Position numbers and translations under genes: made by a program. DNA of 19,816 nucleotides, taken from Candidatus Berkelbacteria bacterium (GTDB lineage: Bacteria; Patescibacteriota; UBA1384; UBA12157; JAENIV01). This document shows, one piece after another, positions 5,540 to 12,594 of this stretch (positions are counted from its first letter, which is position 1; each line of letters opens with the position of its first letter). The stretch spans positions 1-19,816 of the forward strand of contig JAENIV010000002.1 of NCBI GenBank assembly GCA_016844295.1, in the 5' to 3' direction. The notes under the pieces were generated by a model. The model had not been told where the DNA came from and did not search any database. It saw only the letters and a program-made list of their open reading frames with translations.

Positions 5540-7230
5540 AATTGATTTTCTAAAACGCTCGGGCTGGTGGTTATTGTGGAAGACGCTGAGATTGAAGGCG
5601 AGGGTTCTGGAATAGCCTCATCTTTTACATATTCTAATTCAACTTTGAATGATTTTTTATAGTTTGGAATGCGTTTAAGCCAAAAATTAGGTTTATAATT
5701 TATCGTATAACCGCTTATTCCCGAAACATTATTTAGATAGTCAGTAAGTGCCTGGTTATTTTTACCTAATAAATCATTTTTAATTTTATTTGTATCAGTT
5801 CTTGAAGAAACTTTTGCGGTTGTGTTAACTTTCAAATTCAGGCTTTGTTCATCATATTTTGGTCCAATATCTACCGGCTCGATTAAATCCCCGGGTCCCA
5901 GAGATATCATTTTATCATATGGTATCTGCTTTTCTAAAATATTAAGGACAAACTGATCCAAGGCATTTCTTTGATAAACAATTACTCTAAGTTTCTGGCT
6001 TATTTTAATCGTAAATTCACTGGCTTCAGAATCGACATTACTTGATGAATTTACGGCGACGGTTTCATTGGCGATCGCCTTGTCCAACACTTCCATACCG
6101 ATGCTTTTTTGTTTGAGATCTTCTTTTAATGAATCTGTTAAATCCTTAATTAATGAGTCTTTAGCCTTATCATAATCGAACTGTGAAATAACATTGACTT
6201 CTTTGGAAAATCCCCCAGAAAAATCTTTATTTGATTGTCCGTAAATTTTTTCTTGTTGAGAAGCCGATAAACCCACGATTGTGAAACGACCCGCTTTGAC
6301 ATTATACTCTTCGCCCGGATTTTCCGCTTCGACATCAACGGTTGCTGTCCCGGGTACTGGGTTACCGCCTCTAATCGACGTCCCGGGAATAGATATGGAC
6401 GTTTTAGAAATAAAAGTTTTTGATGATGATGAAAACTTCGAACCAGCGGCTAAACTTTGAGGTGATGAATCCCAATAATTATAAAGGGTTAATGGTCCCG
6501 ATGCCTCGCCGCCGAGATTTTTTTTGCCTGTTGTAGGAAATTTTTCTTCCTTATCCTTCGAAAGTTCAATCAATTGACCTTTAAAAACCTTTGAATCAAT
6601 ATTCGTTTCATCTTTGGAAGAAATTTGGACATCTTCCGATTTTTGGAAGTTCTCTGCTTTTACTTTAATTGTCAAAGTGACAATCGGCAGGATTAAAAAT
6701 GCTCCGATTAAAATTAAAATAGCGATAAAACCTAATATTGGCCAGAGAATTTTATTTATCTTCGGCCAATTAATATTTTTATTAATTACCGGTTTTTTCC
6801 AAGGTGTAGCCAAACTAGTTTGCTGACGATTAGACGGTTTATTCTCCTCTTGGAAATGATGGACGCTAACCCCCTTAGGAGTTGATTTAGACGCGACTGG
6901 TCCTTCGCGCAGATCGATTTCAATGATTTCGTCGCTTTTTGTGGCGGGAATTGCTGGCTGAAATATTGGTCGCCTGTCACTGATAGACTCATATACTACT
7001 AGCCCGACTTGAGAGGCCAGATTGCGACCGATTTTATCTGAAGTCACCAGGGCGATTTCCTTAGATAGATTTCTCGCCTCTTTGAGTAATAATTTTAAAT
7101 TTACTACACTTTGAAGAATAGTTGCTTCTCTGGGAATGACTAATAAAAGATTATTTGACTTAGATTGTTTGATTTTATCTATAACAGTTGTAATTTCTTC
7201 ATCTGATTCTAGATAAATAATATCTTCCAT
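5536..7230 (-). CDS. Membrane-anchored baseplate-J-like protein of Patescibacteria
   Basis: This 564-residue protein has three parts. Residues 1-85 form a cytoplasmic alpha/beta domain (IIYLESDEEI at 4-13, LLLVIPREA at 28-36), followed by a polar linker. A single transmembrane helix lies at about 161-187. The large external part contains a segment at about 245-320 with GTATVDVEAENPGEEYNVKAG-like spacing that resembles the baseplate J/gp47 fold. It ends in a Ser/Thr/Pro-rich tail. The annotation 'baseplate J-like' is common for such proteins in this phylum, but no function is established. The upstream neighbour is the actin-like ATPase (53 bp gap) and the downstream one is ruvX (4 bp overlap). 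The start ATG follows AAAGGAAA. A role as partner of the actin-like ATPase at the membrane is inferred from position and topology only. Confidence 0.75.
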   Translation of the reverse strand: MEDIIYLESDEEITTVIDKIKQSKSNNLLLVIPREATILQSVVNLKLLLKEARNLSKEIALVTSDKIGRNLASQVGLVVYESISDRRPIFQPAIPATKSDEIIEIDLREGPVASKSTPKGVSVHHFQEENKPSNRQQTSLATPWKKPVINKNINWPKINKILWPILGFIAILILIGAFLILPIVTLTIKVKAENFQKSEDVQISSKDETNIDSKVFKGQLIELSKDKEEKFPTTGKKNLGGEASGPLTLYNYWDSSPQSLAAGSKFSSSSKTFISKTSISIPGTSIRGGNPVPGTATVDVEAENPGEEYNVKAGRFTIVGLSASQQEKIYGQSNKDFSGGFSKEVNVISQFDYDKAKDSLIKDLTDSLKEDLKQKSIGMEVLDKAIANETVAVNSSSNVDSEASEFTIKISQKLRVIVYQRNALDQFVLNILEKQIPYDKMISLGPGDLIEPVDIGPKYDEQSLNLKVNTTAKVSSRTDTNKIKNDLLGKNNQALTDYLNNVSGISGYTINYKPNFWLKRIPNYKKSFKVELEYVKDEAIPEPSPSISASSTITTSPSVLENQL

Positions 7231-7283
7231 GGGTTTCCTTTTTTGATTTATTCGCGTTGATTCGTGAAAAAATTCGCGGTTGT

Positions 7284-8540
7284 TTATTCCCTCAAAGAAT
7301 TAACAATTCTATTTAAAATACTGTCGGTAATTTTTTCTTCACCGACAAGATCAATGCCCAAATTGGCTAAACTCATGGGTGTAATGTCCCAGGGATTTTT
7401 TAACTCTCCGGTTTTATCTTCGATATTCTCAACATCTTCTGGCTTAATAAAATGAACTGTCGGTTGCCTGGCGAAAGGCAGGTTCGACGACCATCGGGCA
7501 TTTTTTAAAATTTCTTGGATATCAGGTAACATTGCCCCGCCACCGCAAAGCAATATTCTTGACGGCAAAAGTTCTAAAGCCGAAAATTCTTCCAAGGTTA
7601 ATTCGACACCTGAAAGCCAAACCTGACAATCGGTTTGAAGGGCATTTTTAATAAAGGCAGCATCTTCTTTGTCGGCCTTACCCTGACAATACTTTATTTT
7701 TAGATCCTCTGCTTCGGAAAACGTAGACCCAAACACTTGGGCAATTCTTTTTGTAAAAGACCTACCCCCCAAAGCGAACATTTTTGTCCCCTCAACTCCC
7801 CCTTGACGAACAACGGCAATATCCGAGGTACCACCACCAATATCAATAAATATAGCGTTAAACTCCGTCGATTCTTTCGGACCTACAGAGCGGGCTAAGG
7901 CATATGGATCAGCAACGACTGACAAAAGATCCAAATGTAACTCGGCAGCGATAGTTTGCAAAGCCCCAAGATGAACAATGGGTGCGAAAGCGTTAAAAAC
8001 CCCCACCTGAAGTTCGCGTCCTTGAAAACCAAGAGGATTAGTAACCTTATAGCCATCAATTTTAACATCTACGATTGCGGCATTAACCAATCTAACATCA
8101 ACCTCTGCATGACCAGTTTCCCAGGCCAATATTTGACGTGCTCGGTCGAATGATCGTCGTTGAATCTTAGAAATAATATCTTTTAACTCCTCTAAAGTAA
8201 TACCTATTTTGGGGTCTGGGCGCGTGTATTTAATAGTTGTTGTATTACCTTTAACTAATTCTCCAGCAATCCCCATGATGACTTGAGTGGGCATAACCTG
8301 GGCCTGGGAGGCAGCCCGCTCAATGGCTTTCTGGCAATTTTTCACTACTCCATGGATGTCTGTAACACCCCCACCCTGCATATCCGATAATTTTTGTCGC
8401 TGACGACCTGAACCGACGACAATGCCTTTATCTTCTTCTACTTTGAATATTAAACATTTAGCAAATTCCGTCCCTATATCTAAAGCCAGGGCATATCGGT
8501 TTTCTATTTTATTAGTTCCTAAAAAGTCAAAGAGACCCAA
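7284..8540 (-). CDS. PilM/FtsA-like actin-fold ATPase
   Basis: This 418-residue protein has the actin-superfamily signature: phosphate-1 motif LALDIGTEFAK (18-28), phosphate-2 motif FIDIGGGTSDIAV (231-243) and adenosine motif LLCGGGAMLPDI (330-341). It is closest in feel to PilM and FtsA, cytoplasmic proteins that bind the inside of the membrane and recruit membrane partners. No PilN/PilO or FtsZ genes are adjacent; instead the next gene encodes a single-pass membrane protein. The start is TTG at 8540, chosen because AAAGGAG lies 4-5 nt upstream and the MGLFDFLG start fits the family. It is the first gene of the operon, with an extended -10 promoter at 8598-8606. Confidence 0.85.
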   Translation of the reverse strand: MGLFDFLGTNKIENRYALALDIGTEFAKCLIFKVEEDKGIVVGSGRQRQKLSDMQGGGVTDIHGVVKNCQKAIERAASQAQVMPTQVIMGIAGELVKGNTTTIKYTRPDPKIGITLEELKDIISKIQRRSFDRARQILAWETGHAEVDVRLVNAAIVDVKIDGYKVTNPLGFQGRELQVGVFNAFAPIVHLGALQTIAAELHLDLLSVVADPYALARSVGPKESTEFNAIFIDIGGGTSDIAVVRQGGVEGTKMFALGGRSFTKRIAQVFGSTFSEAEDLKIKYCQGKADKEDAAFIKNALQTDCQVWLSGVELTLEEFSALELLPSRILLCGGGAMLPDIQEILKNARWSSNLPFARQPTVHFIKPEDVENIEDKTGELKNPWDITPMSLANLGIDLVGEEKITDSILNRIVNSLRE

Positions 8541-8597
8541 GCCACTCCTTTGTTTCTTCTAATACAGCAAAAACGGGACTATTTCGTCCTTTATTTT

Positions 8598-8606
8598 AGT
8601 ATAACA
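8598..8606 (-). promoter_or_regulatory. Extended -10 promoter of the actin-like ATPase operon
   Basis: On the minus strand the sequence TGTTATACT is an extended -10 box (TG-n-TATACT). The start is expected near 8591, giving a leader of about 50 nt with a good ribosome-binding site before TTG 8540. There is no recognisable -35; that position is occupied by the terminator hairpin at 8611-8631. Confidence 0.5.
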
Positions 8607-8607
8607 C

Positions 8608-8631
8608 AAAAAATCTGCCGCCGGCAGATTT
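8608..8631 (-). terminator. Intrinsic terminator upstream of the operon
   Basis: AAATCTGCC (8611-8619) and GGCAGATTT (8623-8631) form a 9 bp stem with a three-base loop. On the minus strand the stem runs into six T residues (8613-8608). It would stop readthrough arriving from the NUDIX side and insulates the operon promoter just beyond it. Confidence 0.6.
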
Positions 8632-8709
8632 AGAAATTAAAGACTAGAAATTAGAACTATTCTATTGTTGCCCTAATTCTTCTTACACCTGCGGATGACG
8701 CTTACCAAG

Positions 8710-8744
8710 TTACCCCGCTCCTTACCCCGCTCCAGGAGCGGGGT
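8710..8744. repeat. REP-like palindrome upstream of the RAYT gene
   Basis: A 12 bp unit TTACCCCGCTCC is repeated in tandem (8710-8721 and 8722-8733). The second unit continues into a perfect palindrome, ACCCCGCTCC-A-GGAGCGGGGT (8724-8744). It sits in the -35 region of the RAYT promoter. Its core CGCTCCAGGAGCGGGGTT recurs downstream of the gene at 9471-9489. Flanking REP hairpins are typical of RAYT genes. Confidence 0.7.
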
Positions 8745-8760
8745 TAAAATGGTCAAAAAA

Positions 8761-8769
8761 TGTTATGAT
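8761..8769 (+). promoter_or_regulatory. Extended -10 promoter of the RAYT gene
   Basis: TG-T-TATGAT at 8761-8769 is an extended -10 box whose start site would fall at about 8776, the first base of the chosen start codon. The transcript would be leaderless. Confidence 0.5.
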
Positions 8770-8775
8770 AGAATT

Positions 8776-9444
8776 ATGAAAAGAAAAATCGAGTTAATCA
8801 CGGATCAAGTTTATCATATTTTCAACAGAAGTATCGCTGAATATAAGATATTTAATAACGGTGAAGAGTTTTACAGAATGATGGATTTATTAAAATACTA
8901 TCAGATCAGAAATGAAATTAAATTTTCCGACTTTATTCAATTAAAACAAGTTGAAAAAAATGGTTTTGATAAATTTTTTGACATCATTTCCAAAGACAAA
9001 GAAAAAACCGTTCAAATTATAGGTTATTGTCTTATGCCCACCCATTTTCACTTAATTATTAAACAATTAGCAGAAAAGGGTATTTCATCCTATATAGGAA
9101 GTATTCTGAATAGTTATACACATTACTTTAATGCAAGACACAAAAGAAAAGGCCCCCTATGGGAAAGCAAATTCAAAAATGTCCTGGTTAGCAAAGATGA
9201 ACAATTAATCCATCTAACACGATATCTTCATTTAAATCCAACCACTGCTTTATTAGTGGATAAACCAGAGCAATGGCTTTTCTCATCATATAATGAATAT
9301 TTATCGCTTTCTGACTCAACTTCCACGCTTTGCCAATATAGTGATATATTAGATATTAAACCCTCAGAGTACAAAAAAATCGTAAATGACAGAATCGCCT
9401 ATCAACGTGATCTAGCCAAAATCAAAAAATTATTGCTAGACTAA
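8776..9444 (+). CDS. REP-associated tyrosine transposase (RAYT, Y1_Tnp/HUH superfamily)
   Basis: From ATG 8776 the product has 222 residues. It starts with YHIFNR (13-18), the classic N-terminal RAYT motif. The metal-binding HUH motif is MPTHFHLII (87-95, H90 and H92). The catalytic tyrosine region is SYTHYFN (113-119), followed by GPLWESKFK, YLHLNP and WLFSSYNEY, all hallmarks of the family. These enzymes nick and rejoin single-stranded REP hairpins and are usually domesticated single-copy genes. I reject the longer frame from 8695 because it runs through the GC-rich palindrome and adds no conserved sequence. The gene is one of only two convincing plus-strand protein genes here. GC-rich hairpins flank it at 8710-8744 and 9447-9503. 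Confidence 0.92.
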   Translation: MKRKIELITDQVYHIFNRSIAEYKIFNNGEEFYRMMDLLKYYQIRNEIKFSDFIQLKQVEKNGFDKFFDIISKDKEKTVQIIGYCLMPTHFHLIIKQLAEKGISSYIGSILNSYTHYFNARHKRKGPLWESKFKNVLVSKDEQLIHLTRYLHLNPTTALLVDKPEQWLFSSYNEYLSLSDSTSTLCQYSDILDIKPSEYKKIVNDRIAYQRDLAKIKKLLLD

Positions 9445-9446
9445 GA

Positions 9447-9503
9447 CTAATCTAACCTTAACCACAAACCACGCTCCAGGAGCGGGGTTGAAGGTTAGAT
9501 TAG
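9447..9503. repeat. Long hairpin downstream of the RAYT gene
   Basis: Perfect 13 bp arms CTAATCTAACCTT (9447-9459) and AAGGTTAGATTAG (9491-9503) enclose a second stem built on CGCTCC-A-GGAGCG. The inner core matches the palindrome upstream of the gene. It starts two bases after the RAYT stop and lies between convergent genes. It may act as a 3' end structure for both and as a RAYT substrate. Confidence 0.7.
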
Positions 9504-9524
9504 AACAAAATATAAGAAAACATA

Positions 9525-10046
9525 TTATACAAGTTTTAGATAATTCAAACCCGTATAAGCAGTCAATGAGTCTGTCAATTTTCCTGTTTTGAGATGTTTT
9601 TTAAATTCGTCTAAAGAGACTAAAACAACTTCGGTAAATTCGTTCTTATCATTTTTAGGTTCTGCTATTTTATGACAATCGATAGCCGCAAAGTGATGGC
9701 TAATTCTTGTCGAATAAGCATTAGCGATAGTTTTACCAACGAAATCTATTTTACCAGAATAACCGGTTTCTTCTAATAATTCTTTTTTAATTGCCTCTTT
9801 TGGACTTTCATTTTTTTCGATATAACCACCAGGAAGTTCATTAAGAATTTTTTCTGGTCCCGTCCTAAATTGCTTCGCTAAAATAACTTTTTGATCTGTT
9901 GTTAAGGCTAAGACACACACTGTATCATATTCGAGCAACACATCATAAATCTCCTTGCGACCGTCAGGTAAAAGAAAAACTCTTCTGGCGAGTTTTCGAA
10001 AATTATCTTTCATAGGTGTTTCGCTAATTTTTTGCCATTTTTCCAT
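9525..10046 (-). CDS. NUDIX hydrolase, ADP-ribose pyrophosphatase-like
   Basis: The product of about 173 residues hydrolyses a nucleoside diphosphate linked to another group; similarity in layout to NudF-type enzymes suggests ADP-ribose or a related sugar nucleotide. The Nudix box spans about residues 74-96: GYIEKNE, then SPKEAIK, then KELLEETGY. The usual arginine of REUXEE is lysine here, which is conservative. The longer frame from ATG 10079 begins inside the dispersed repeat, so ATG 10046, three bases beyond the repeat end, is the more likely start; it has no Shine-Dalgarno sequence. The gene follows alaS in the same direction with the repeat in between. Confidence 0.85.
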   Translation of the reverse strand: MEKWQKISETPMKDNFRKLARRVFLLPDGRKEIYDVLLEYDTVCVLALTTDQKVILAKQFRTGPEKILNELPGGYIEKNESPKEAIKKELLEETGYSGKIDFVGKTIANAYSTRISHHFAAIDCHKIAEPKNDKNEFTEVVLVSLDEFKKHLKTGKLTDSLTAYTGLNYLKLV

Positions 10047-10048
10047 TT

Positions 10049-10146
10049 TTATTTTCAAGCGTAATACCCTGTCATTCATGACAGGGATGAAGCGTAGAAA
10101 ACTTTACCCCGAACATACCACGGGCTTCAGCCCGTGGATAGTGATT
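10049..10146 (-). repeat. Dispersed two-hairpin repeat, copy A
   Basis: This 98 bp element is the reverse complement of the element at 14457-14554, with three mismatches. Hairpin 1 is CCACGGGC-TGAA-GCCCGTGG and hairpin 2 is CCCTGTCAT-GA-ATGACAGGG. The two are joined by a spacer containing AAAGTTTTCTACGCTTCAT. It fills the alaS-NUDIX junction and contains the alaS stop codon (10127-10129). Confidence 0.9.
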
Positions 10147-11935
10147 CCAAAATAGCACGTATGCGACGAATACCCGCGGATGACGATTCTTCTTTAATTA
10201 TTTTAAATTTACCGATTTCGCCAGCGGACTTTACATGGGGTCCGCCACAGAGTTCGTGCGAATATTCACCGATGCTGTACATCGTTAAATTACCATATTT
10301 GATATATTTATCGACAAACTGAGCTTCAGCGCCTAGAGATTTTGCCTCTTCGACAGTAGTTTCTCTCTTTACAACCGAAATATTTTCTCTAATCTTCTCA
10401 TTAACAATACTTTCAACTTTTTTGACTTGTTCATTTGTAAGCGCCTTGGGATATGAAAAATCAAAACGAATACGCTCCTCGTTAATATTTGAACCTCGCT
10501 GATGCACTTCCGGTCCCAAAACTTCCTGCAAGGCTTTAAGCAGAATGTGTGTGGCTGTATGCATCCTGGTGGTAATTTCGGTTTGGCCAACTAAACCGCC
10601 TTTAAACATTCTTGCCGAAGCACTACGGGAAATTTCCTGGTGCTTCTTGTAGAGATTGTCAAAACCTGCTTGGTCAACCTCAAGCCTCAGTTCTTTGGCC
10701 ACTTCTTTGCTCAAGTCGGGGGGTACTCCATAAGTTTGAAAGTTTTCATAAATATATTCTCCAGAGGCGACACCTGGTTTAAGTAGGATCGGAATATCTT
10801 TAATCTTTTTAATAATATTGTCTTTTTGAGCTGCCTCAAGATCTTCGCGATACTGATCTACCCAATCAAGCGGTTTCTGAAATTTTTGTTCTTCGTCAAT
10901 CAGATTTTTTCTAATAAAATCCTTTTCTTCTTTTAAAATTGGGTAGTAGGTCGAAAATGATTTAATGAAAACGTCTGCTAATTCAACTAAAAATGGCTGA
11001 TTCATTCCAAGGCTTTTACTCCTTCTTGTAGCGCGGCGAATTAAACGCCGAACAATATAACCTCTGCCTGTATTGGCTACTTCGATTTTTTCCGCCGAGA
11101 TAAAAGCAGTCGCTCTTACATGGTCGGCGATAATACGGAATTTCTTTCTAATATCGACCCAACATTGTTTATTATCTTTAATATATTCTATATCAGATTT
11201 CGAACCATATTTCAGATCGGTTAATCTTTCGATTTCTTGAATAACCGACCAAAATAAATCGGTCTGGAATACATCATTTTTTTTATTTAATGCAACCAAC
11301 ATTCGCTCTAATCCCATACCAGTATCAATCCCAATTGTTTGGAGATTACGATAAGAGCCGTCTTTTTCTTTATAATATTCATTGAAAACTAGATTCCACA
11401 CTTCGATACCGTCAATATAAAATTCGACAGTCGGGCCGCAAGGGCCTTCATCGCCGGTCGGACCCCAAAAATTATCTTCACGAGAGTATTCTTTGTATTT
11501 GAGGCGCATTGATTCAAGGATTCCCGCCGATTCATCGTCACGTGAATTTAGATCATCCCCACTAAAAATCGTACTTGTTATTCTTTCGGGTTCGATATCT
11601 AGTTCGTCGGTGAGAAATTCATATCCCCACTCGATTGCTTCTTTTTTAAAATAACCGCCAAATGAAAAATTGCCGAGCATTTCTAAAAAAGTGAGGTGGG
11701 TTTCGTCGCCCACGTTATCAATGTCGGATGTTCTAATGCACGGTTGACAAGTCACAATATTTTTTGCCGGCGCTTCTTCTGGGTTGGTATAAAAACGCTT
11801 AAATTGCTGCATCCCAGCGGTCGTAAATAAAACCGACGGATCATTTTCCGGTATCAAAGACGCCGGAGCAACGAGTTTATGATTTTTGCCCTCGAAAAAT
11901 TTTATAAATTTTTCTCTTAAGTTTCTTGAGTCCAT
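10127..11935 (-). CDS. alaS: Alanyl-tRNA synthetase, short form
   Basis: This 602-residue enzyme charges tRNA-Ala and clears Ser/Gly mischarging. The class II catalytic core includes FTTAGMQQF (37-45), the GDEGPCGP motif (161-168) and the GIDTGMGLERM motif 3 (202-212). The tRNA-binding helical part follows. The editing domain has both metal motifs, HTATH (459-463) and CGGPH (563-567). The protein stops about 25 residues after that, so the DHHA1/C-Ala region found in the roughly 875-residue enzymes is missing. Short AlaRS forms occur in this phylum and in organelles, so it is probably functional. The last codons and the TGA come from repeat copy A. The start overlaps the upstream SLT stop as TAATG. 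Confidence 0.93.
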   Translation of the reverse strand: MDSRNLREKFIKFFEGKNHKLVAPASLIPENDPSVLFTTAGMQQFKRFYTNPEEAPAKNIVTCQPCIRTSDIDNVGDETHLTFLEMLGNFSFGGYFKKEAIEWGYEFLTDELDIEPERITSTIFSGDDLNSRDDESAGILESMRLKYKEYSREDNFWGPTGDEGPCGPTVEFYIDGIEVWNLVFNEYYKEKDGSYRNLQTIGIDTGMGLERMLVALNKKNDVFQTDLFWSVIQEIERLTDLKYGSKSDIEYIKDNKQCWVDIRKKFRIIADHVRATAFISAEKIEVANTGRGYIVRRLIRRATRRSKSLGMNQPFLVELADVFIKSFSTYYPILKEEKDFIRKNLIDEEQKFQKPLDWVDQYREDLEAAQKDNIIKKIKDIPILLKPGVASGEYIYENFQTYGVPPDLSKEVAKELRLEVDQAGFDNLYKKHQEISRSASARMFKGGLVGQTEITTRMHTATHILLKALQEVLGPEVHQRGSNINEERIRFDFSYPKALTNEQVKKVESIVNEKIRENISVVKRETTVEEAKSLGAEAQFVDKYIKYGNLTMYSIGEYSHELCGGPHVKSAGEIGKFKIIKEESSSAGIRRIRAILESLSTG

Positions 11936-12552
11936 TACTGACCTAAAATTAGTCCCCTCACGAACTGGGCGACATTAGTAAAACCCAACGCTGCAGGGTT
12001 TGATGAGGCGGCTTCAGTTTGAATCCACCAAGAATCATATATTTCTTCATAAATTTTTTCGGCGTTTTTCACCTTCTGGATAAAAGAAACTGTTTCAAGT
12101 GGTAAAGGTGTACCAAAATCTTTATATTGATCAGCCCGCCCCGATCCGGCGTTGTACGCTGCGCAAACTAGATCGACATTATCGTTGTATTTATCCATCA
12201 AGGTTCTAAGATACCAAGTTCCGTATTTGATGTTTGTGTCTGGATCGTGAAGATTACCCATTGGTTCACCTATTTCGTCGGCAATCCCCGCGGCCGTTCC
12301 CGGCATAAGTTGCATCAAGCCCACTGCGCCGGCACCAGACACGGAATCTTTATGAAAGCGGCTTTCATTGTAAATAACCGCTGCGACAAAATTAGGTCTT
12401 AAATTTCTCTCTACCGCGTATTTGCTAATTAACTCTTTATAATCCAAAGGATATAAAATCCCTCCCCAAACACGTGGAAAGAAAAAATAAAAAACTAAAG
12501 CTAAAGTAACCGTAATAACACTTACAATTACAAATTGGATTATTCTTTTCAT
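11935..12552 (-). CDS. Membrane-anchored lytic transglycosylase (SLT domain)
   Basis: This 205-residue protein has an N-terminal membrane helix (about 5-26) followed by a goose-lysozyme-like SLT domain. The catalytic glutamate is in YNESRF (E63), followed by GAVGLMQLMPGTA and AAYNAGSG, the standard Slt70 family motifs. It should cut peptidoglycan between MurNAc and GlcNAc outside the membrane, producing 1,6-anhydro ends. It is first in a two-gene unit with alaS (TAATG overlap). There is no Shine-Dalgarno sequence; an extended -10 sits about 10 bp before the ATG, so the mRNA is probably leaderless. Confidence 0.92.
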   Translation of the reverse strand: MKRIIQFVIVSVITVTLALVFYFFFPRVWGGILYPLDYKELISKYAVERNLRPNFVAAVIYNESRFHKDSVSGAGAVGLMQLMPGTAAGIADEIGEPMGNLHDPDTNIKYGTWYLRTLMDKYNDNVDLVCAAYNAGSGRADQYKDFGTPLPLETVSFIQKVKNAEKIYEEIYDSWWIQTEAASSNPAALGFTNVAQFVRGLILGQ

Positions 12553-12561
12553 ACTAAAAAT

Positions 12562-12570
12562 ATTGTACCA
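12562..12570 (-). promoter_or_regulatory. Extended -10 promoter of the SLT-alaS unit
   Basis: On the minus strand TGGTACAAT (TG-n-TACAAT) lies with its last base at 12562, so the start is near 12555, about 3 nt before the ATG at 12552. The same nine bases form the -10 of the tRNA-Phe locus (18283-18291). Confidence 0.55.
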
Positions 12571-12594
12571 GAATATAGGTCATTTTTGAAGTGG

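Noticed and set aside
8695..8775. N-terminal extension of the RAYT gene
   Set aside because: The extra codons come from the GC-rich palindrome and the promoter; the family start motif is reached naturally from ATG 8776.
10047..10079. Upstream start for the NUDIX gene
   Set aside because: These codons lie within the dispersed repeat, so the 11 extra residues are repeat sequence.
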